Origin: Rhodanobacter sp. C03
GTDB lineage: Bacteria > Pseudomonadota > Gammaproteobacteria > Xanthomonadales > Rhodanobacteraceae
DNA length: 64,000 bases
Assembly (NCBI RefSeq): GCF_002001175.1
Contig: NZ_MUNT01000006.1
Coordinates: 744,001 to 808,000 of the forward strand
Direction of reading: 5' to 3'
Each line of letters opens with the position of its first letter. Position 1 is the first letter of the stretch. Below, in pieces: positions 26,463-34,768 of the stretch. The position numbers and the translations under genes were made by a program. The notes under the pieces were generated by a model. The model was not told where the DNA came from. It ran no database searches and saw nothing but the letters and a program-made list of their open reading frames with translations.

Positions 26463-27947
26463 ATGCTTTTCAAGCGCGTCAAGTCGCTCGACCAGATTCT
26501 CGCCACCGCAGAGAAGAAAGGCCTCACACGCCAGCTCGGTCCATTTCAGCTCACCATGCTCGGTATCGGCGCCATCATCGGCACCGGCATTTTCGTGCTG
26601 ACCGCCGAAGCAGGCCAGAAGGCCGGCCCCGGCATGATGATCGCCTTCGTGATCGCTGCGGTGGTCTGCGCACTCGCCGCGCTGGCCTATGCCGAACTGG
26701 CCTCGATGATACCGGTGGCCGGATCGGCCTATACCTATACCTACGGCGTGCTTGGCGAAGGCATTGCCTGGATAGTCGGCTGGGCGCTGGTGCTGGAGTA
26801 CACCATCGCCGCCAGTACGGTGTGCGCCGGCTGGGCGGGCTACGTCAACGGTTTGCTGACACATGCCGGATTCGGCTTGCCGCACTTCCTGCAGGCAGGT
26901 CCGATGGACGGTGGTAGCTTCAACCTGCTCGCCTGCCTGATCGGCTTGGCGATTACCCTTCTGCTGGTGTTGGGCACCTCGAAATCGGCCAAGGTCAATA
27001 CCGTGCTGGTGCTGGTCAAGATTGCCGCCCTCATCGCCTTCATCTTCGTCGCGCTACCGGCGGTGAAGGATCAGAACTTCACACCTTTCGTACCCAACGG
27101 CTGGGGTAGCCCCATGGGCGGCATCGGCGTACTGGGTGCGGCAGCTTCCATCGTGTTCGCCTACATCGGCTTCGACGCCATCTCCACAGCCGCCGAGGAA
27201 ACCAAGAACCCGAACCGCAACATCCCGATCGCCCTGATCGCCTCGCTGAGCGTATGTACCGTCTTCTACCTTCTGGTGAGCTACAGCGCAGTGGGCTCGG
27301 TGGGTGCACAGCCCATGCTGGGCCCGGACGGGCTGGCTCTTGAGCCGGGTACACCGGCGTTTGCCGCGGCCTGCCAGGGTTCGCAGGCACTGGTGTGCAG
27401 CAAGGAGGCGTTGGCCCATGTGGTCCGCCTGCTCAACCACAACAATATTGGCTCCTTCATCGCCTTCGCCGCCGGCATCGCGTTGCCGTCGGTGATCCTG
27501 ACGATGACCTACGGCCAGACCCGCATCTTCTTCACCATGTCACGCGATGGTCTGCTGCCCAGCAAGCTGGCCAAGATCCATCCGCGCTTCCACACGCCGC
27601 ACATCATCACCCTGATCACCGGCAGCTTTGTCGCACTGTTCGGCGCGCTGTTCCCGGTGGGCATCCTCGCCGACATCACCAATTCGGGCACGCTGTTCGC
27701 ATTCATCATGGTGGCGATAGGCGTCCTGATCCTGCGCCGTACCCAGCCCGATCGTCCGCGTCCGTTCCGCACCCCGCTGCCGTGGCTGATCTGTCCGCTG
27801 GCGGTGATTGGCTGCCTGCTGCTGTTCCTCAACCTGTCGAAGGAAGCCAAGATCACCTTCTTCGTGTGGGGCGCGATCGGCTTGGTTGTGTACTACCTTT
27901 ACGGTTACCGCAAGAGCCATCTGGCCAATGGCACTGAGCCGAGCTGA
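26463..27947 (+). CDS. APC-family amino acid permease, copy 1
   Basis: A 494-residue polytopic transporter of the cationic amino-acid type (about 12 helices). The first helix holds GIGAIIGTGIFVLTA; FAYIGFDAISTAAEETKNP marks helix 6-7. It imports an amino acid with a cation or exchanges amino acids; specificity is unknown. It starts after GGGGAG. A paralogue follows 70 bp downstream on the same strand. Confidence 0.92.
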   Translation: MLFKRVKSLDQILATAEKKGLTRQLGPFQLTMLGIGAIIGTGIFVLTAEAGQKAGPGMMIAFVIAAVVCALAALAYAELASMIPVAGSAYTYTYGVLGEGIAWIVGWALVLEYTIAASTVCAGWAGYVNGLLTHAGFGLPHFLQAGPMDGGSFNLLACLIGLAITLLLVLGTSKSAKVNTVLVLVKIAALIAFIFVALPAVKDQNFTPFVPNGWGSPMGGIGVLGAAASIVFAYIGFDAISTAAEETKNPNRNIPIALIASLSVCTVFYLLVSYSAVGSVGAQPMLGPDGLALEPGTPAFAAACQGSQALVCSKEALAHVVRLLNHNNIGSFIAFAAGIALPSVILTMTYGQTRIFFTMSRDGLLPSKLAKIHPRFHTPHIITLITGSFVALFGALFPVGILADITNSGTLFAFIMVAIGVLILRRTQPDRPRPFRTPLPWLICPLAVIGCLLLFLNLSKEAKITFFVWGAIGLVVYYLYGYRKSHLANGTEPS

Positions 27948-28017
27948 AGCGATTGTTTTTTGCCTGACCCATCAGCCGGCACGGTAATACCGTGCCGGTG
28001 TCATATCCGGAGTACCC

Positions 28018-29478
28018 ATGCTCAAGCAATTGCTCGCCCGCAAGACCGATTTCAGCAATGACGACAGCGTCCACGGTCCGGCGCTTCGCCGTACGCTTGG
28101 ACCATGGGGAATTACCGCGCTCGGTATCGGCGCTGTTATCGGCACCGGCATCTTCGTGGTGACCGGCACGGCGGCGGCGGAACATGCCGGCCCGGCGGTG
28201 CTGCTGTCATTCATCATCGCAGCGATATGCAGCGGGTTCAGCGCCGTGTGCTACGCCGAGTTTGCCACGCTGATTCCGATCTCGGGCAGTTCGTACTCCT
28301 ACGCCTATGCCTCGCTGGGCGAACTGGCGGCCTGGTTCATCGGCTGGAACATGGTCGCCGAGTACGGCATCTCGGCCTCCGCGGTCGCTGCCAGCTGGAC
28401 CGGTTATTTCACCAGCCTGCTTGACCACATGGGCCTCCATCTGCCCATCGCGCTGACCGAAGCGCCGCTGGCCTTCATCGATGGCCACCTCGTCACCACC
28501 GGCCACCTCTTCAATCTGCCGGCGGTAGCCATCGTGCTGGCGCTGACCTGGCTGTGCTACATCGGCATCCGCGAATCGTCAGGCCTCAACGCGTTGATGG
28601 TACTGGTCAAGGTAGGCCTGATCGTGATCGTGGTGGTTGCCGGCTACCGCTATGTGAATCCGGCGAATTGGCACCCGTTCATCCCCGAGGCACAAGGCGA
28701 CGGCAAATACGGCTGGTCCGGCATCATGCGCGGCGCAGCAATGGTGTTCTTTGCCTACATCGGCTTCGAGGCGACCTCGACCGCGGCGCAGGAGTGCAAG
28801 AACCCGCAACGCGACCTGCCTTTCGGCATCATTGTCTCGCTGGTCATCTGCACCGTGTTGTATCTGGCCATGGCCGCTGTGCTGACAGGCTTGGTGCCAT
28901 ATACCGTGCTGGACACTTCGGAGCCGGTAGTCACCGCGGTGGGAGCGCACCCCGAGTTGGGCTGGCTGCGTCTGGTCGTGGAAATCGGCGCGATGATCGG
29001 ACTGTCCTCGGTGATCCTCGTGATGATCATTGCGCAGCCGCGCATCTTCATGATCATGGCCCGCGACGGCATGCTGCCGCGGGTTTTCGCCAAGGTGCAT
29101 CCGCGCTACCGCACGCCTCACATCAACACGCTCATCACCGGCGCGATGATCGCCTTGCTGGCCGCGATATTCCCGCTCGACCTGCTGGCCAACCTGACCT
29201 CGATGGGTACGCTGATCGCTTTCTCCGCGGTCTGTGCCGGCGTGTTGATCCTGCGCCACACGTTGCCGGATCTGCCCAGGACTTTCCGTGTGCCTTGGGT
29301 CTGGTTCACCTGCCTTGCTGGTGTGGTCAGTTGCTTCGCCCTGTTGTTCAGTCTGGACTGGTTCAACTGGGCCATTCTGGGGATCTGGACGGTACTCGGA
29401 TTCGTGATCTACTTTTTCTACGGTCGCCGCCACAGCTACCTCCGGCATCCTCTGGCGTCCCCTGAAAATCAGCGGTAG
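28018..29478 (+). CDS. APC-family amino acid permease, copy 2
   Basis: A 486-residue paralogue of the preceding permease, starting MLKQLLARKTDFSNDD and sharing LGIGAVIGTGIFVVTG and FFAYIGFEATSTAAQECKNP. The two differ mainly in the extracellular loop (copy 1 has a longer loop with two cysteines near residues 304-315). Tandem transporters of this type may have diverged in specificity. The short gap suggests a shared transcript. The gene ends just before an AT-rich stretch. Confidence 0.92.
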   Translation: MLKQLLARKTDFSNDDSVHGPALRRTLGPWGITALGIGAVIGTGIFVVTGTAAAEHAGPAVLLSFIIAAICSGFSAVCYAEFATLIPISGSSYSYAYASLGELAAWFIGWNMVAEYGISASAVAASWTGYFTSLLDHMGLHLPIALTEAPLAFIDGHLVTTGHLFNLPAVAIVLALTWLCYIGIRESSGLNALMVLVKVGLIVIVVVAGYRYVNPANWHPFIPEAQGDGKYGWSGIMRGAAMVFFAYIGFEATSTAAQECKNPQRDLPFGIIVSLVICTVLYLAMAAVLTGLVPYTVLDTSEPVVTAVGAHPELGWLRLVVEIGAMIGLSSVILVMIIAQPRIFMIMARDGMLPRVFAKVHPRYRTPHINTLITGAMIALLAAIFPLDLLANLTSMGTLIAFSAVCAGVLILRHTLPDLPRTFRVPWVWFTCLAGVVSCFALLFSLDWFNWAILGIWTVLGFVIYFFYGRRHSYLRHPLASPENQR

Positions 29479-29922
29479 CCAAATTTCGGCGAACTGCGCC
29501 AAATTTGCCAAAAAATCGTCGAATTTCAGGCTATCGTTACAATTTGTGCCGCGTGATTCACTTCACAAAATTTCTCAAGAAATTTTAGATAACGCATTGT
29601 TTTTTATAAATTTAACGAGAATTTTCCGATAGAAATTCGGTGGCTGGTCGCCCATTCGCCGATCGCGGGAGTATGATCCTCAGTCCGCGGGTTGATCACT
29701 TGGCAGTGGGCCCCGGATCGTGGCTCGGCGTGCCAGGTGGGTAAGCTCCTCAGCCTGTCGCGCCGGGCCGCACTTTTCTCGCAGCGCCCTGCCCGCGTCC
29801 CCATCTCCTTCCTTCAATGCAGATTTGCCGCGCAACGCCTGGCGCATTGAGTGTGCATCAACGCAAAAGGCCGGCGATGAGCCGGCCTTTCTGGTGAGCA
29901 CGCGCATTGGATCGTGATGCGA
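29479..29922. other. Gene-free spacer with an AT-rich half
   Basis: 444 bp without a convincing gene. About 29480-29640 is clearly AT-rich compared with the high-GC surroundings and includes a perfect 8-bp inverted repeat (AAAATTTC TCAA GAAATTTT, 29567-29586). The rest is GC-rich and ends in a hairpin terminator for the HiPIP gene. No tRNA or coding signal was recognised. Confidence 0.6.
29865..29890 (-). terminator. Rho-independent terminator of the HiPIP gene
   Basis: A perfect AGGCCGGC / GCCGGCCT stem with loop GATGA, followed on the minus strand by TTTTGCG. It stands 33 bp past the HiPIP stop codon. The opposite strand has a shorter T-run, so it may also act on plus-strand readthrough. 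Confidence 0.85.
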
Positions 29923-30255
29923 TCAAGCCTTCTTCGGCGTGTGCGACACGCACCAGCCCTGCGCATTCACCGACTTGCCCGGAAACAGCTGGCACGGTCC
30001 GCGACCGCTGGCACCGCCGGAATAAAACTGGCAATTGGCGCAAGCGTCGCCGGCCTTGTGCTTCGCATTGGCGGACTTGCCGGCATCTTCCACATAGCCC
30101 AGAGCCTTGGCGGTCGGATCGGCTTCGGTCACCGGCGGCAGATCGGCAGCGCGTGCAAACCGCGGCAGGCCGCCGATAATCATCGCGGCCGCCGTGGTAC
30201 CGGCCGCCACCTTGAGGAATCGGCGACGCGATTCGATATCTTGTTCATTCGACAT
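29923..30255 (-). CDS. High-potential iron-sulfur protein (HiPIP), Tat-exported
   Basis: A 110-residue periplasmic electron carrier. The Tat signal peptide has the twin-arginine motif SRRRFLK followed by a hydrophobic stretch and cleavage near ARA-AD. The mature part has four cysteines (72, 75, 88, 102) in the order CxxC, C, C that hold a [4Fe-4S] cluster. HiPIPs shuttle electrons between quinol-oxidising complexes and terminal oxidases or other reductases. The start at 30255 has GGAGG upstream. Confidence 0.93.
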   Translation of the reverse strand: MSNEQDIESRRRFLKVAAGTTAAAMIIGGLPRFARAADLPPVTEADPTAKALGYVEDAGKSANAKHKAGDACANCQFYSGGASGRGPCQLFPGKSVNAQGWCVSHTPKKA

Positions 30256-30403
30256 GGGCAAGCCTCCGTCGGGATCTATCCAGCACACCAAGCGCTGAAT
30301 TCTCATTGAATGGTACGCCCGCCAGCGCAATCTGTCCTGACTGGCGAGAATGGCTCTCATTCCAGCAAGGCAGCCGCCCCGCCCATGTTATAGTCGCCAC
30401 TCA

Positions 30404-30417
30404 TTTGGACGTCCAAA
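30404..30417. promoter_or_regulatory. 14-bp perfect palindrome before mtnB (candidate operator)
   Basis: TTTGGACGTCCAAA lies 4 bp before the mtnB ATG. A -10-like TATAGT (30389-30394) is just upstream, so a bound protein would block transcription. The GACGTC core recalls the MetJ box half-site AGACGTCT, and the downstream genes recycle methionine. The regulator itself is not in the window. Confidence 0.5.
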
Positions 30418-30421
30418 CAGC

Positions 30422-31072
30422 ATGAGCCAAGACCTCCCAACCACGATTCCCGCCAGCCTGTTCGACGCCTGCGCAGACGCCATCGCGGACACCGCGCGCG
30501 AGCTGTCGGCCATGGGCTGGACACCGGCGACCAGCAGCAATTTCTCGACGCGGGTCGATGTGGAGCATGCCGCCATCACGGTCTCCGGCCGGCACAAGGG
30601 ACGGCTTGGCCGCAGCGACATCATGCTGATCGACCTGGATGGCAACGCCGTAGGCACGGATGCCCGCCCCAGCGCCGAAACGGCGCTGCACACCCACATC
30701 TATCGGCGCTGGCCGGACATCGGCGCGGTGCTGCATACCCATTCGCACACGCAAAGCGTGGCCTCCCGCCTGTTCGCCAGCGACGGCGTGATTCGCCTGC
30801 AGGGCTGGGAACTGCAGAAGGCGATCACCGGTTACAGCTCGCATGAGGGCGTGCTGGAGATCCCGGTGTTCCCGAACACCCAGCACATGCCTGAGCTGGT
30901 CGCCCAGGTCGACGCCTGGCTGGATACCGGCAAGCCATTGCATGCCTACCTGATCGACGGCCACGGCATCTATACCTGGGGTCGCGACATGGCCGAAGCC
31001 CAGCGTCATCTGGAAGCGCTGGAGTTCCTGCTCAGCTGCGAACTGGACCTGAAAAAACTGAGGGCATCATGA
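30422..31072 (+). CDS. mtnB: Methylthioribulose-1-phosphate dehydratase MtnB
   Basis: A 216-residue class II aldolase-fold enzyme that dehydrates 5-methylthioribulose-1-phosphate in the methionine salvage pathway. The zinc ligands are in HTHSHT (about 105-110). [13 protein letters not shown] and SGRHKGRLG form the typical substrate pocket, and [10 protein letters not shown] is conserved. The start at 30422 was chosen at MSQDLP; the longer frame upstream runs through the regulatory region. It overlaps mtnD by four bases (ATGA). Confidence 0.93.
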   Translation: MSQDLPTTIPASLFDACADAIADTARELSAMGWTPATSSNFSTRVDVEHAAITVSGRHKGRLGRSDIMLIDLDGNAVGTDARPSAETALHTHIYRRWPDIGAVLHTHSHTQSVASRLFASDGVIRLQGWELQKAITGYSSHEGVLEIPVFPNTQHMPELVAQVDAWLDTGKPLHAYLIDGHGIYTWGRDMAEAQRHLEALEFLLSCELDLKKLRAS

Positions 31073-31635
31073 GCCGCCTGCGCATCTTCGACGAATCCCG
31101 GCCGCTATCACCGCTGACGGAACACCACGAACACGCCGCGATTGCCCGTGAACTGGACTTGGTCGGCGTTCGCTTCGAACAATGGGAAGCCAGCCAGCCG
31201 ATCGTGCCGGGTGCAAGCCAGGACGAGGTGATCGCCGCCTACCGCAGCGACATCGATCGGCTGAAGCATGAGAAAGGCTACCAGGCGGTCGACGTGATCA
31301 GCCTCACGCCCGACCACCCCGAGCGCGCCACGCTGCGCCAGAAATTCCTCAGCGAGCACACCCACAGCGAGGACGAAGTACGCTTCTTCGTTGCCGGCTC
31401 CGGCCAGTTCACCCTGCACATCGCCGGCAAGGTCTACGACATCCTGTGCGAACAGGGCGACCTGATCGGCGTACCGGACGGCACCCGTCACTGGTTCGAC
31501 ATGAGCGAGGCGCCCTACTTCGTGGCAATCCGGCTGTTCACCAACAAGGAAGGCTGGGTGGCGCAATTCACCGGCGACGACATCGCCCAGCGCTTTCCAC
31601 GGATGCAGCCGCGCCAGGCCATGGCTGGCCGATAG
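31069..31635 (+). CDS. mtnD: Acireductone dioxygenase MtnD
   Basis: A 188-residue cupin that oxidises acireductone to the 2-keto precursor of methionine (Fe form) or to a by-product with CO (Ni form). Metal ligands by motif are His97, His99, Glu103 (EHTHSEDE) and His141 (GTRHWFD). It begins inside the mtnB stop codon. Confidence 0.94.
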   Translation: MSRLRIFDESRPLSPLTEHHEHAAIARELDLVGVRFEQWEASQPIVPGASQDEVIAAYRSDIDRLKHEKGYQAVDVISLTPDHPERATLRQKFLSEHTHSEDEVRFFVAGSGQFTLHIAGKVYDILCEQGDLIGVPDGTRHWFDMSEAPYFVAIRLFTNKEGWVAQFTGDDIAQRFPRMQPRQAMAGR

Positions 31636-31718
31636 CCGGCCGCCGAAACGGTGACCGCTCACGGCGCAATGCGGCAGCCATTCCTTTATGCTGATCGTCC
31701 TTTACCAGCATCACCGCC

Positions 31719-32405
31719 ATGATCGAAATCCGCGCCATCGTCACCGACATCGAAGGCACCACCAGCTCGATCAGCTTCGTTCGCGACGTGCTGTTCCCTT
31801 ATGCGCGCAAGCGGCTGCCTGCTTTTGTCGAAACCCATGGCGACCAACCCGAGGTGCAGCACTGGCTGCATGAAGCTGCCAGGGAAGCCGGACTGGTCGA
31901 GGCCAGCCGCCAGGACATCATCGAACTGCTGTTGCAGTGGATCGACGAGGATCGCAAATCCACCGCGCTGAAGGCGTTGCAGGGAATGATCTGGAAGGAC
32001 GGTTATGCCGCTGGCGACTACCGCGCCCACATGTACCCGGAAGTCGCCGCGCGACTGCGCGACTGGCGCTCCGATGGACTGCGCCTGTATGTCTATTCCT
32101 CCGGCTCGGTGCCGGCGCAACAGCTGCTTTTCCGCTACAGCGAGGCCGGCGATCTGACCTCGTTGTTTGCCGGCTACTTCGACACCGAGACCGGCCCGAA
32201 GCGCGAGGCCGAATCCTACCGACGCATCGCCGCGGCGATCGACGAGCAGCCACGGCACATCCTGTTCCTGTCCGATATCGTGGAAGAACTCGACGCAGCG
32301 CAGGCCGCCGGCTTCCACACCGGCTGGCTGATCCGTGAGCCGCTGACGTGGCCGATCGAACCGCGCCATCGCGCTTATCGCGATTTCGACGCGATCACTC
32401 CCTGA
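31719..32405 (+). CDS. mtnC: Acireductone synthase (enolase-phosphatase E1) MtnC
   Basis: A 228-residue HAD-superfamily enzyme that enolises and dephosphorylates the diketone phosphate to acireductone. The HAD nucleophile is Asp10 in [10 protein letters not shown]; later motifs are [11 protein letters not shown] and [13 protein letters not shown]. It follows mtnD after 83 bp. With mtnB and mtnD it covers three consecutive steps; mtnA and a methylthioadenosine nucleosidase or phosphorylase must be elsewhere. Confidence 0.94.
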   Translation: MIEIRAIVTDIEGTTSSISFVRDVLFPYARKRLPAFVETHGDQPEVQHWLHEAAREAGLVEASRQDIIELLLQWIDEDRKSTALKALQGMIWKDGYAAGDYRAHMYPEVAARLRDWRSDGLRLYVYSSGSVPAQQLLFRYSEAGDLTSLFAGYFDTETGPKREAESYRRIAAAIDEQPRHILFLSDIVEELDAAQAAGFHTGWLIREPLTWPIEPRHRAYRDFDAITP

Positions 32406-32426
32406 ACTCCAGGCACGAGTCCCGCC

Positions 32427-33452
32427 ATGCGCACCATCCTGATCGTCCTGCTTGCCTTTGCCGCCGGCGTGCTGCTGATGCTGTGGCTGCCCGATCATGC
32501 AGGAGTGCCGTCGATCGCCAGCCACTCCGTAGCCACCCCAACCACACCAGGCAGCAGCGCGCCGGACGAGGCATCGTCAACCGAAGCCAATGCCGATAGC
32601 GGCGATGACTGGCCGAACGCTGGTCCGACCCCGGAACAGGTGCTTTACGCGCAACCGCGGATGATCCACGACGCGCTGGCACAGCTCACCCCGCGCGTAG
32701 CCGGCAAGCCGAACCTCTACCTGCTGGCATTTGCCGGCGATGGGGGCGAGGACGTGTTCCGCAATGAAGCCGAATATTCCGCACAGCTGTTCGGCAAGCG
32801 CTTCGGTGCCACCGCCCACAGCCTGATCCTGGAAAACAATCCGGCCAGCCTCGCCACTCATCCACTGGCCAGCTGGAGCAATCTGGATGCCGCGCTCGAT
32901 GGACTGGGCAAGGTGATGCAACCGGGCCAGGACATCCTGCTGCTCTACGTCACCAGTCACGGCAGTCAGGATCACAGCTTGCTGGTCGACATGGACCCGC
33001 TACCGCTGGATCAGATCGGCGCTCCGGATCTAGCCAGCATCCTGGCCAAGCACCCGCTCAAGTGGAAAGTCGTCGTGGTCAACGCCTGTTACTCCGGCGG
33101 CTTCGTGCCACCACTGCACGGCCCCGGCACACTGGTACTCACCGCCGCCCGTACCGATCGCAGCTCGTTCGGCTGCGGCAGTGATTCAGACATCACCTAC
33201 TTCGGCAGGGCATGGCTGGTGGACGCACTGAATCGCACGCCGGATTTCATCGATGCGTTCAAGCAGGCCAGCGGCGAGATCAACCAGTGGGAACAGCAGG
33301 ACAAACTCACCGCGTCGGAACCACAGATCGATATCGGCAGCGGCATCGCGGATCAGCTCGCGTTGTGGCGCAAAGGCTTCACGCCCGGCCCCGCGGTGGC
33401 GTTCAAGCCAGTGGAGCCGGCACAGGCCAGTACGACGGCGATAGCGCAGTAG
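32427..33452 (+). CDS. C13-family (caspase-like) peptidase
   Basis: A 341-residue protein with an N-terminal membrane anchor or signal (about 4-20) and a low-complexity Ser/Thr/Ala linker. A cysteine peptidase domain of the C13 (legumain/caspase-like) clan follows (about 90-300). The catalytic dyad is His178 in VTSHGSQ and Cys221 in VVNACYSGG. It should face the periplasm. Its substrate is unknown. It is 21 bp after mtnC, so it may be co-transcribed with the salvage genes, though a functional link is not evident. Confidence 0.85.
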   Translation: MRTILIVLLAFAAGVLLMLWLPDHAGVPSIASHSVATPTTPGSSAPDEASSTEANADSGDDWPNAGPTPEQVLYAQPRMIHDALAQLTPRVAGKPNLYLLAFAGDGGEDVFRNEAEYSAQLFGKRFGATAHSLILENNPASLATHPLASWSNLDAALDGLGKVMQPGQDILLLYVTSHGSQDHSLLVDMDPLPLDQIGAPDLASILAKHPLKWKVVVVNACYSGGFVPPLHGPGTLVLTAARTDRSSFGCGSDSDITYFGRAWLVDALNRTPDFIDAFKQASGEINQWEQQDKLTASEPQIDIGSGIADQLALWRKGFTPGPAVAFKPVEPAQASTTAIAQ

Positions 33453-33471
33453 GCTACTCGCAAGGCCAACT

Positions 33472-34128
33472 TCACCCGCGCGGTTTACCCCGAGCGCGCT
33501 TTCTGGCACTCACGGAGCGGGCCCCCTCTTTGGCCGCCAAGGCGCCGCCGTCGCTCATCTGTTCCAGCCACGACAAGGTGTCGACGTACGCCAGGAACTG
33601 CTGGAGATACCCTGGCGAAAGCTCGCGCATGAGCGTGAGCGACCGGTGTACGAGGCTGCCTGAGTTGAGCGGACCGGCATTGGCAGGCACGTGCTCCAGC
33701 GACTGCCGCACCTGGCTTTCCGTGCGGACCTCGGACCAGATTTTTCTGAATTCATCGAGCGCCTCCAATGCTGGAAAGGCGGGAGGCTGGGGCGCCACAT
33801 CACGCACGACAGGATAGTCGCCGTGCGTCGCCGCATACTGGGTGATGTGATCGATCAGTCCGCCTAGCGCTCCACGGGAAGGCGCGCATGTCGTCGTCAC
33901 GCTGTCGGCATGGCCGGTGTTGGATGCCGCCATGTCGAGATCGGCCGCATAGGTCTCGATCAGCGTGGACAGCCTGTCGTCCAGAATGCATCGCGTCTCG
34001 CCATCATGACCTGCCGCGCGCCGCTCCAACACCTCGATGAAATGAAATCGCAGGGGATTCAGGCGATCGGCGCCCTGCTCGCGCCACACATCGAGCATCG
34101 CCCGGGCTCGTGTCCCGCTATCACTCAT
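33472..34128 (-). CDS. DUF2894 protein, last gene of the ZorAB-like operon
   Basis: A 218-residue soluble protein of the DUF2894 type; no catalytic motif recognised. The C-terminus is a basic tail (SARKRARGKPRG) that could bind nucleic acid or membrane. Residues about 190-200 include SWLEQMSDGG. It starts 8 bases inside the preceding OmpA-like gene and is thus translationally coupled to it. Function unknown; the constant linkage with a proton-channel-like pair suggests it works with that complex. Confidence 0.8.
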   Translation of the reverse strand: MSDSGTRARAMLDVWREQGADRLNPLRFHFIEVLERRAAGHDGETRCILDDRLSTLIETYAADLDMAASNTGHADSVTTTCAPSRGALGGLIDHITQYAATHGDYPVVRDVAPQPPAFPALEALDEFRKIWSEVRTESQVRQSLEHVPANAGPLNSGSLVHRSLTLMRELSPGYLQQFLAYVDTLSWLEQMSDGGALAAKEGARSVSARKRARGKPRG

Positions 34129-34768
34129 GAGGCGTCATGGTTACTGTCGACTGCTTCGGGATAGGCGAAATTTCCACGCGCCGGTTCCGCGCCCGCCCCT
34201 CGTCATCGGCATTCGAACTCACCGGCTGCTCGGCACCGAAGGCGGCGGCAAATACCGAGGAGGCCGGGAGGCCATCGGCGATCAACGCACGAGTCACGGT
34301 CAACGCGCGCTCGGCTGACAGCTCCCAGTTATCGGCGAACTGCCGGTTGCCATCGCGTACTTGCCGGTCGTCAGTGAAGCCGCTCACCATCAGGATCTCG
34401 TCGCGAGACTTGAGGTAATCGGCAAGCGGAGTCGCCAGGCTCTTCAGTACTTCCCGCCCTTCGGACTGAAGCTGATCGGAGTTCAGCGCGAACAATACGC
34501 TGCCGCGAATACCGATGCGTCCATTGACGAGCGTCACGCGGCCAGCGGCCAGCGGCACCGCCAACGCCTGCTCCAGCGTCATGCGGCGTTGCGCCTCGGC
34601 CTGTCGCTGTTTGACCGCTTCATCCAGCTTGTTCGAGAGTTGCAGCTGCACGCCGATCACGCCCACCAGGATCAGCACGAACACACCCAGCAGCACCGAC
34701 ATCAGGTCGCCGAAGGCGGCCCAGATCGGTGCCGTCGACTCCTCGACGCCATCCACTTCGTCGTTCAT
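34121..34768 (-). CDS. MotB/OmpA-like membrane protein (ZorB-like)
   Basis: A 215-residue protein with a short cytoplasmic N-terminus, one transmembrane helix (about 16-42) and a periplasmic OmpA-type peptidoglycan-binding domain (about 90-210). The helix begins WAAFGDLMSVLLGVF; Asp21 lies where MotB and ZorB carry the proton-binding aspartate. The OmpA part shows SGFTDDRQVRDGN, LSAERALTVTRALI and ARNRRVEI. This fits the stator-plug partner of an ion-driven motor. It starts inside the stop codon of the DUF802 gene (ATGA). Confidence 0.88.
   Translation of the reverse strand: MNDEVDGVEESTAPIWAAFGDLMSVLLGVFVLILVGVIGVQLQLSNKLDEAVKQRQAEAQRRMTLEQALAVPLAAGRVTLVNGRIGIRGSVLFALNSDQLQSEGREVLKSLATPLADYLKSRDEILMVSGFTDDRQVRDGNRQFADNWELSAERALTVTRALIADGLPASSVFAAAFGAEQPVSSNADDEGRARNRRVEISPIPKQSTVTMTPHE

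Noticed and set aside
29680-29917. Short ORFs on both strands in the permease-HiPIP spacer
   Set aside because: They run through a terminator hairpin and have no ribosome-binding site or protein-like composition.
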